A stretch of DNA of 64,000 bases from Dromaius novaehollandiae. Taxonomy: Eukaryota; Chordata; Aves; Casuariiformes; Dromaiidae. The notes beneath the pieces are model-generated. The model did not search any database and had not been told where the DNA came from. It saw only the letters and a list, made by a program, of their open reading frames with translations. The DNA lies in NCBI RefSeq assembly GCF_036370855.1, contig NC_088099.1:146337017-146401016 (forward strand), read 5' to 3'. Below are positions 56,401 to 64,000 of this stretch, piece by piece; within the stretch, counting starts at the first letter, position 1; the number at the start of each line of letters is the position of its first letter. The position numbers and the translations under genes are program-made.

Positions 56401-59400
56401 GAACTTTAAATATTTAATACATAAATAGGCTTGTGGCACTATCACTTTGCAGGTAGCTTGCTTAATGCAATGTTTGGTGCAGTTGCAGTTCTAGTCTTTT
56501 TAGTCCAGCGGACAGTATTGCGGAGGCAACATGTTTTATGAAAATGTTGCTGAAGAGGAAAGGGTAATTGCACTGTAGACCAGACTTTTCTTGCAAATCT
56601 TTAAAATTGGTAGACTAAATATATTGATGGAAACAGTTTCCCTTCTGCAGAGGGACAGACTAGATGACTAAATAAGACTCTACAGTTTTTGAATGTCTTG
56701 GATTTTCAGGTGTGTTAATAAGTGTCTTGGTTGCTGTTCATTTCAACCTAGTATTTAATGAAATAAAATTGTTTGTTGTGAATACAAAGTTGTGGAGACT
56801 TTATGGAGAACTGCTGAGGTGGATGGGAAAGGAACCAGAACATGAAGCCAGATTTTTGTTTGGTGCTGTTTTTTGCCTCAGTGCGAAGCAATAGGTCTCT
56901 AATGCTCTCCTTCACTGAGTTGCAAACTCAACTGCTCTCCCTCAGTAGTACTCCCAAGCCTGCTGTAGGTTACTGAAATGTGCTTTAAAGAACAGTATAG
57001 TCTTTCTATACCTGGCAAATCACTTCACTTTTTTTTTTTTTTTTTTTTTTTGTTGTTGTTGTTGGAAAGCTTAGTCCAAAGTCGTGAAAAAGATGGTAGG
57101 TAGGAGAATCTCCTGTGCTGCTTCAGGAAGCTGCTGTAAACGGTTGGATCACGAAGATATGTTTGGATATGGAATCCCATGTATGGGGTTGCATCCTCCA
57201 TACTTGCCTCTTGTTGATAGGCATCTGTTAAGGCTGAGCTCCATTCTTTCCAATTAGCTAAATGAGGGGGTCATTTACTCTCTTGCCTTCTACATGCTTT
57301 TCTGGCTGCTGCAGGAAGATTGTGATAAGGGAGTTCTTCATGCCTGCCTGCTTTGACTTGTGTATGAAACAAGAAAGTATTTCTTCAGCTTTTTTGTTTG
57401 TTTACAAGGGCAATAGAGTGGAATTGATTTGAGTTAAAATCTGTGGGACAAGGTGACCAACTCTGTTAATTTCTCTCTGCTTTTGCTTGGGGAAAAGTAA
57501 ATATAAAAGTCCAAAAATAGCAGTAGGAAATCAACATTACATTGATTAATGTGCTGTCCCCCTTAGTAACTGTAGGATGAGAAGTACATTTAAGAAAAAA
57601 AAAAAAACACATCAATCCATAATAACAATAATTCCAAATTAAAACCAAACCATAGTAGTGATACAGGCATCAACTTTCTCTTTCCCAAGTAGACATAAGT
57701 GCAATAAATTGTAGGTTAGCAATAAACAAGAACTCAATTTTTGTCTCAATAGCATGTTTCTGAGCCTTAAGGGTAGACTAGACAAGGAAAGGGAAGATGA
57801 GTGAGTTTTAAACATCAGCTGTAATTTTTTTTTTTTTTTAACACCAAACTGGAGTATGTTTGGGGAGGGGGGGGGGGGAGGCATTTTGGTTTTTTACCTT
57901 ACTCCCTAGAAAGCCAAATTTTAAAATGGGTGCCTGCCTGTATGTGTTAACAGCCATTTAACTAGCAAAATAGGAAGCTTTGGTTGTGCGTGCAACTTTG
58001 TGATGCACATGCTGAGTTTTACTGGCTCTTCTTTAAAAACTGGACTGACAGATAATCTTGGCAAGCTGTTGTTGTGGTGATGTAAAGCGTTCAAAGTATG
58101 CATGCAGCTTTCTAATTACTAAAAGGATCTTTTAGTGTGTAGATCTTTTTTCTTTTTCTTTTTTTTCCATTCCTGAATATCTGTAAACAATAAATAATGT
58201 TTTTATACCCTTTGTAAAGGTGTATATATACTTACAATGCTCTGTGCAACTTCATTCCATAGTTGGGGAAATTCCAAAGATGTCTGGCTCAACATCCTGA
58301 AGAAGGAGAACAGATATGCTCATTGCAAGCATTTCACATCGCTGCATTCTAGCTTGCAACCGCACATGAGGTCAATACTGCTGGACTGGCTCCTAGAGGT
58401 GTGTCTTCTAAGTTACTTTACCATGTGTTATGCCTATGAAGGAGGCAGATAAAAGCAAAGCTTCTACATAAAAGATCTAATAGTAAAATGTACTGCAATG
58501 GTAAATGACAAAAACAGTTTGCAACAAAAGGGTTACAAGTTACTACTCTTGATCCTTTTCGTGTGTTGCATTCAGCCTTTCCTGGCAGGAGCTGTTGAAC
58601 CTTCCAGACAGGGAAGAAAATAATAGTTCTAAATTTTAGTTCTTATAATATTACTTAACTTTTGGGGAAGAGGAGGAATCTAACTAAAACTAATTTCAAG
58701 ACAATGTGCTGAAATTGCTGAAGTGGGATTATTTATGGGGCTTTAACCATGTTAGAATGTATCCAGTTCTTGAGAGAACAGCATCTGGCTTGAGGGCTTC
58801 AGTTACCACCCTAGCCTTGTCTACATCAAGAGCCGATAGATGTCAGCCACTGACACTATTCTGTCCAGACTTAATATTAAATCTTTATTTGTATCTTGTG
58901 AAGAGAGCAGAAACAAGTCGTGCATTAGTGGCAGGCATCTAAAGGCTGTTGATGTGAACAGGTTCTTGTTTGAAAAGGATTACAAATAAACCATACCCAT
59001 ACTTCTGTCTAGTTACTGTGCTTCGATTGTGTTTGAGAACTTCAAACTATTCCAGTTTTCAATCTGGCAGCCAGCCTGATGTGAAGGAATATTAATGTTG
59101 TAAACAGAGCTATGTTCTAGAGTCACTTCCAAGAACTTTGTATTGAGGATATTTAATTGCTGCTGCCAAAGGCAACCTTTGAATCATGTAATCCTTGCCC
59201 ATCTGCAGAGGAGATCTTGCAAAGTTTAGCAATTCCACGTCAAGTACTCCATGGAAGCAAATGTTGCACTGGGGCTCCTGCTTTGTCTCTCCTTGTGGAA
59301 CAGGACTAATAGCAGGGAACTTCAAGGGAAAGTGTGTGTGTTTGTTTGTTTTTGTTTTTACGCAGTCTGAATATTAAAGTGATTCAAATAGTGATACTTC

Positions 59401-62400
59401 ACTAATTCTTCTAATGTCTGACTTGCTTAGCACCTTTGAATTGGACATATTTTTTTTTAATCTGGAGAACTGTTGGGAAGTCATTCATCTTCCAAAAACA
59501 TCAAAATGGACATCATCATTATTGTCTAGTTCATAACACTATATGGCACAGTGGAATAAAATCATGGCATTTTTGTCTTTTTTGTCTGTGTGTTTTTTTT
59601 TTTTTTTTTTTTTTTTTTCTTATGTGACTTCATAACTAATGTTTTGCTAAACATGACCAGGTATCATTATATACTTTTGGCACATATACTTTTATAGAAA
59701 CAGTACTCACTTATTCATGGCTGAGTCTGGTTCCTGCCTGTTCTTAGTTCTGAGTCTTGTTTGGAGCAGTAGTTAATCATATCATGTTAACACATTAATT
59801 GACATATATTAGATCAGCTCTAAAAGAATGAGCTGTGATGTTATTGTCAGTTAGTTGCATTTTCAAACACCAAGAAGGGATGTAATCCACAAACAGGCTT
59901 TCAGCCTTCTCTTATAAAATAGCTAGTAGTAGTGATGTTATTCTGACTTTGCATGCAAGTGCAATAATCAAGTGGAGCAGGAAATTTCAGACCTACATGG
60001 GAACTATATACTGGCTATTTTTTCCCCTACTGACTCCAGGTAGATTTAAAGTAATTTATAGATATTTAACTACTACTTCTGGAAGGGATGCAAAGTCATT
60101 GATAAACTGGAGTTGTGGTAGATATGCCCAAATTCAATTAGAGATAAAAGGAGAAAGTAGGGTTCCTGTATAAGATTTCCAGGCCAGGGAAGTCTCCTTT
60201 CCTTTTTTTTTTTTTTTTTTGCTGAACTGGATTGGAACAACTTTGATTCTGTGCAAGTACTTTTAAAAAAAGGGGGGGGGGGGGAAAAGACCCTGCCAAG
60301 GAAATCTGCTGCTGGAAGTAGATGGCTGTTCTTACAATTTTGTTCCCACTAGTAGCATCCAGCAAGGCTGTGGGTGTTTCTGAGCAGCTGTAGGCAGCAT
60401 TCCTGTTTTGCCAGTCAAGCACACTAGGGAAAAAGGTTCCAGACTTACCTGATTTTGAACCAAAGATGTCAGTTTTTTCAGCAGTTTTGCCCTAGGATAG
60501 ACCTGCTTGGACCATGGGAAGGATGTAGCTTGAAGTTTGAGCCCAAAGTATTTCTGATGAATCAAAGGAGTGCTTGGCTTGTTTTTATTTTCATGAGTCT
60601 TTCTTCTGTTGGAGAACTTCTGGCTAATTGCTTGTACTCAGTTTTAAGGAAATTGGATGATATTTAGATTCTCTGTGTGCTTGGAAATGTGCACTTTGGA
60701 AATACTTCACTGCATCATGGATAACGGGTGTTTAGGTGGGAGTGTGGGAAATACTTCTCCCAGTTCCATATTATTCAGTGCTACCTGACACATTTAGATA
60801 TGTGATGGCTTATATCTGTGCAAAAGAGGAAATTGTGCTTACAATGATTTGCTGTTAAAACATGAATACTCCAATATGCATGCATCAAGTTTTATAATGG
60901 AAGGCAGAATAGATTTTTTTTTTCTCACCTGTTTTAGGTATGCGAGGTGTATGCACTCCACAGGGAAACCTTCTACCTAGCTCAAGACTTTTTCGATAGA
61001 TTCATGTTGACACAAAAGAACATTAACAAGAGCATGCTTCAGCTCATAGGAATTACCTCGTTATTCATTGCCTCCAAACTTGAGGTAAGAAGCTCTGTTA
61101 TAGGAGGAGCATATTAAGTTTAGAATGACTAAAAAGACAGCGATAACATTCATTTCTTCTGTATGAATCTTTTGAACCTGGTGGTGTACGTATAACACTG
61201 AAGGCCAGAAGGGGAATCTTTTTTGTCTTTTCCTTCAGCAAAAACAGTTGTTAATATGTCAATCTCTTGGAGTGTAGTCTTTGTCCTCCCTTTCCTCAGC
61301 AGCAGAGAAGAGACCATGTAAACTTAAAAGGTATGCAAATGTGCTAGGAGTAGCTTTGTTTTGTCTTTTTCCAAATATAGGGCAATTGGCAAACAATCTC
61401 GGGAATGGGTGTGAGACTTAAAAGCAAGCCAAAGTCTCAAAGTGCGTGTACAACAAGCTGATATCCCTCTAAGCCAGTTTAGTGGAGTTGTTTTCTTTGA
61501 AAGGCAATGAAATCAGTGCATTGGCGGCGATGCATTACACTGAACACTAGTTATGAGCCAACAGCATATTTTTGTGTGTCTCCTCTCAATACACTGTAGT
61601 GCATGATAGGCTAGACTGAGATGAAAATTTGGGATATTAATTCTTAATACTTGCAAAACCCCTGAGCTAGCTGGTGCACCAAAAGCAAGGTGGTGACCCT
61701 GTCAGCATGTGTCTGTCCTCAGGAAGTGGCTGTGAAGCCAACTGGGGCAGAAACAGTTCTGCTGGCAAGTCGACTCTTCTGCCAATACACCTACCTAAAC
61801 GTCGCCTGAAGTGGTATGAAATAGGTCAGCAAAAACTTCTTGTTAACTGTCTCTGTGCTGTGGCTTTGCCAGCTGCAATGGGATTTTTCTCCCATCTTTT
61901 TCCAGTTATTTTTATCTATGTGACTATGCCAGCACTAACTGATGTTGTGCCTAAATTCACATCAGCAAGCCTTTTGCAATACAGCATGCGCTCCAAGAAG
62001 GGGATGCTGTATGTTTTTACATCAAATAGAATGGCTGAGTCGAAGACAAAATAAGTGAAAAGTTGTTCTGATTGTTTGGTCAGCATTTATTTCACCAAAA
62101 GCTAAATGGGTTGCAATAAATCTGTCACATGTTATGCAACAGATAACATACAGTCTACTTGTTTTCAGTATCTCCTATCCTATAAGTTTTCAAGTCACAG
62201 CATATAACCAGGAAAGCACTGGTCTAGCATAAGAAATGTTATGGACTAGAAGTATTTGCCGGTATCTTCTCAAGCTTTCCTGGAATCCTAAGCCACTCTG
62301 ATCTTGACATTTTCTTCTGCTTCTCTCTTGAAAGGAAATCTACGCTCCTAAAATTCAAGAATTTGCTTATGTCACTGATGGTGCTTGCAGTGAAGATGAT

Positions 62401-63343
62401 ATAATAAGAATGGAACTTATTATGTTAAAGGTAATAACTTCACTCTACTTGCAAGGACTGGCTGAATGAGTGTTGGCTGAGCCTTGTGTTTTAATGTAGT
62501 TTACTTGCTTACAGATGGAACATCTCTAGTATGTCCCTCTTTCTGCAAAACAATGAAACCTTCATGTTCATTGTATAAACAGTCTAAAGGCCACGGCTGG
62601 GCTGAAGTCGCTGTTTGTACTCTGCTAGAAAAGGACAGGTTTCTCATGCCTGTATGGAAAGGCAGGCTCTCGGCAATAAGGCCAGCTACAGGATAAACCA
62701 GAAGGCTATTGCTGAAATGTACTGCGCCTGCTAAGGTCCCTCACTGTCTATGAACTGGAGCCTCTAGAAGGAGTAGGCAAAGCACTGGCGCACGCAGCTC
62801 AACACTCCTTGTATTGCAAAGGATCTATTTTTACTGTTGCAGAGTTTCTTATGAGCTTATTCTTCCTTAGCAGTAGATGCTAGCTGCAGGTTCAGACATT
62901 TTGAGGGAAATATTCTACTTTCCCAATTTCTGAATGGGAAAGAGATGTTAGATTCAACTGCACGGGTATAGTAAAGGGATTGAGATAAATGTGCTTTTGT
63001 GCTGATTGTAATCCAGCTTTTTCAAAAAGTAATGAAAATGCAATCTGAAAAGAATATTTGTACTTGAAACTGTAGCAACTCTTTAATATCTTTCAAGAAC
63101 CTGTTCAATAAGATGAGCTAACTCAGAAGGGGGAGGTTTGGGAAAAGAGAGCAGAGCACAAAACTATCTTTGCATGGCTTAAGGTACTTAAATGTTTAAT
63201 ATTTACAGGCTTTAAAGTGGGAACTCTGTCCGGTGACGATCATCTCTTGGCTGAACCTTTACCTGCAAGTGGATGCTCTGAAGGATGTTCCAAAAGTGCT
63301 GCTACCTCAGTATTCTCAGGAAAAATTCATTCAGATAGCACAG
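53432..63343 (+). CDS. CCNE2: CCNE2, cyclin E2 (N-terminal 284 aa; runs off right edge)
   Basis: Eight coding exons (53432-53445, 53537-53651, 53839-53895, 55876-56027, 58263-58398, 60938-61084, 62335-62430, 63209-63343) join in one frame of 284 residues; mammalian cyclin E2 has 404. It is the regulatory partner of CDK2 at G1/S in the nucleus (established). Seen: N-terminal MSRRSSRLQAK with Q12-16, basic RKRR and KK clusters (likely nuclear localisation), an ETP site at T81-P82 resembling the cyclin E N-terminal phosphodegron, and the cyclin box from about W114. Within the box, [16 protein letters not shown] holds the MRAIL-type hydrophobic patch (148-152), followed by [33 protein letters not shown] and [11 protein letters not shown]. 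All phases agree. The missing part is the second cyclin fold and the C-terminal degron. The E2 rather than E1 paralogue is indicated by the N-terminus and by synteny with TP53INP1. Confidence 0.96.
53446..53536 (+). other. CCNE2 intron 2, 91 nt
   Basis: Very short GC-rich intron, gtaagc to ccccttgcag, with a good branch-point match CTGAC at about 53505. Its acceptor is the first of a CAGCAG tandem. Confidence 0.85.
53537..53651 (+). CDS. CCNE2: CCNE2 exon 3
   Basis: 115 nt completing Ser5 and encoding through Glu43: [19 protein letters not shown], then [20 protein letters not shown] (CAG)5 run encodes Q12-16. Donor GCAGAG/gtgacc. Confidence 0.94.
53839..53895 (+). CDS. CCNE2: CCNE2 exon 4
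   Basis: 57-nt exon, phase 0, encoding [19 protein letters not shown]. The acceptor is a tandem ctcagcag; the distal site is used here because the product aligns with mammalian CCNE2 without a gap. Donor ATTAAG/gtaata. Confidence 0.9.
53896..55875 (+). other. CCNE2 intron 4
   Basis: 2-kb intron after exon 4, AT-rich with no recognisable repeat or gene. The preceding intron 3 (53652-53838) is only 187 nt. Confidence 0.75.
55876..56027 (+). CDS. CCNE2: CCNE2 exon 5
   Basis: 152 nt, residues 63-112 plus two bases. [20 protein letters not shown] continues to [20 protein letters not shown]; the ETP phospho-site motif is at T81-P82. Acceptor ttatgttgtag, donor CTCAA/gtaagt. Confidence 0.94.
56028..58262 (+). 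other. CCNE2 intron 5
   Basis: 2.2-kb intron containing a 23-T run followed by (GTT)4 (57029-57064), an A13-type run near 57596-57606 and a 12-G run (57867-57878). No gene seen. Confidence 0.75.
57029..57064. repeat. (T)23 followed by (GTT)4
   Basis: A T homopolymer at 57029-57051 grades into gttgttgttgttgg. Simple repeat. Confidence 0.9.
58263..58398 (+). CDS. CCNE2: CCNE2 exon 6 (cyclin box start)
   Basis: 136 nt completing Asn113 and encoding residues 114-158, ending [11 protein letters not shown]. It contains the substrate/inhibitor docking hydrophobic patch. Acceptor cttcattccatag, donor CTAGAG/gtgtgt. Confidence 0.95.
59593..59618. repeat. (T)26 tract
   Basis: Twenty-six consecutive T in CCNE2 intron 6. 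Confidence 0.95.
60264..60288. repeat. A7-G13-A4 homopolymer block
   Basis: ttttaaaaaaa then thirteen G then aaaa; slippage-prone simple sequence. Confidence 0.9.
60938..61084 (+). CDS. CCNE2: CCNE2 exon 7 (cyclin box)
   Basis: 147 nt, phase 0, residues 159-207. [19 protein letters not shown] through [15 protein letters not shown] is nearly identical to mammalian cyclin E2. Acceptor tttttctcacctgttttag, donor CTTGAG/gtaaga. Confidence 0.96.
61085..63208 (+). other. CCNE2 introns 7 and 8 (around exon 8)
   Basis: Intron 7 is 61085-62334 and intron 8 is 62431-63208. The open frame at 61674-62054 (126 codons) resembles nothing known and is judged spurious. No repeats named. Confidence 0.7.
62335..62430 (+). 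CDS. CCNE2: CCNE2 exon 8
   Basis: 96 nt, phase 0, residues 208-239: [19 protein letters not shown], then [13 protein letters not shown], the end of the first cyclin fold. Acceptor ttctctcttgaaag, donor TTAAAG/gtaata. Confidence 0.96.
63209..63343 (+). CDS. CCNE2: CCNE2 exon 9 (last exon in window)
   Basis: 135 nt, phase 0, residues 240-284, from [20 protein letters not shown] to [10 protein letters not shown]. Acceptor aatatttacag, donor GCACAG/gtaggt. The following mammalian exon begins near LLDLC; no such sequence was found in 63344-64000. Confidence 0.95.
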
Positions 63344-64000
63344 GTAGGTAGTAAGCTGTATAGCAATACACCGTTTTGGGGCAATTACAAGCACAACTAT
63401 ACATTATACTTGGAAAGGCTTTAAAGAATGCTTTTCCTTGTTTCACCACATTTATTGCTTCGTAAAGGAATGTACAAATTTGACCCTCTCAGAGAACTTT
63501 ATACTGAGGCTTTGAGGAGAAGTACCCATGTGTATTTTGTTTCCCTGCTCTCAGCTATTTTAAGACTGTACTTTACACTGGAAAAATACAAATCTAGTTG
63601 CTACGCGCTATAGTTCTGCAAACAACAGGCAGTAGCAACAGCTCTTGAGAGTAGGGTGATAATGTAAAGCTGTTTAGGGACAGGTAATGGTGTCTAGCTG
63701 TATTATCTGTAACAATGTTCCTGTGTATTTGTCTGGAATGCAGACTGAGAGGTGTTTGACTCTATTTTGAAACTAGGATGGTTCAATTTTTGTGGGTGTG
63801 TATTGTGTCCAGCCTCGGGGAGTCTTAGTAAAGAGAAGGCTGGTCTAATTCACTGAGCTCCTAAGTATTTTTATTTATAAGACCCTCCCGGAGCTCTGCA
63901 AAGAGCTTAAAAGTGTACTTAAATTTGCACTAACAAAGCCTTCTGCATGTTACTGCTAGAAGAGCAAATTGTCTTGCATCGTAATTCTGTGACACCAACT
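63344..64000 (+). other. CCNE2 intron 9 (partial)
   Basis: 657 nt after donor gtaggt at the right edge. No further CCNE2 exon was recognised; noncoding as far as can be seen. Confidence 0.75.

Larger units (their letters stand above)
58399..60937 (+). other. CCNE2 intron 6
   Basis: 2.5-kb intron with a 26-T run (59593-59618), an 18-T run near 60202-60220, and a 13-G run (60272-60284) preceded by A7. No coding or named mobile element found. Confidence 0.75.

Noticed and set aside
61674-62054. 126-codon frame in CCNE2 intron 7
   Set aside because: No similarity to a known protein and no splice sites; chance length in an intron.
1-64000. CRISPR arrays, operons, integrated proviruses or tRNA/rRNA genes
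   Set aside because: I looked for spaced direct repeats, paired long terminal repeats, retroviral-type frames and tRNA B-box patterns and saw none. Intron-split vertebrate genes explain the coding content.

Overview
This is a vertebrate nuclear window, almost certainly avian. It holds intron-split genes with GT-AG (and one GC-AG) splice sites, three CpG-island promoters, very few coding bases, and interspersed repeats that are mostly CR1-family LINEs with the 3' end typical of birds. The gene order matches the amniote NDUFAF6 - TP53INP1 - CCNE2 block (human 8q22), with all three genes in the expected relative orientation. The species cannot be fixed from the sequence.

Layout. (1) 1-7330: the 5' part of NDUFAF6 on the minus strand, with coding exons 1-3 and a CpG-island promoter; the gene runs off the left edge. 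(2) 7331-28130: about 21 kb of intergenic DNA with a CR1 3' fragment (15775-16442), older LINE and SINE remnants, AT-rich microsatellites and a 27-bp tandem duplication. I found no gene in it. (3) 28130-41165: complete TP53INP1 on the plus strand: CpG island, noncoding exon 1, three coding exons (236 aa in total), and a 3.3-kb 3'UTR ending at an AATAAA at 41142. (4) 41166-51100: an intergenic interval containing a compound CR1 cluster with alternating orientation (42086-44120) and a 28-bp tandem duplication. (5) 51100-63343 onward: CCNE2 (cyclin E2) on the plus strand. It has an extremely GC-rich island with minisatellite and pentanucleotide repeats, a TATA/E2F-like core promoter, a noncoding exon 1, and eight coding exons giving the first 284 residues. 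The last exons lie beyond the right edge.

The three genes are neighbours but not an operon. NDUFAF6 is a mitochondrial complex I assembly factor, TP53INP1 is a p53/stress-induced nuclear and autophagy protein, and CCNE2 is the G1/S cyclin partner of CDK2.

The most interesting details are in RNA processing. A GC-AG intron in NDUFAF6 has a GT donor 4 nt downstream, and use of that GT would give an immediate stop. Three coding acceptors are CAGCAG (NAGNAG) tandems, two in CCNE2 and one in TP53INP1. TP53INP1 exon 2 carries three short uORFs, and its 3'UTR holds three AGCACTT seed matches. I found no wholly new system; most of the window is ordinary avian intergenic and intronic DNA.
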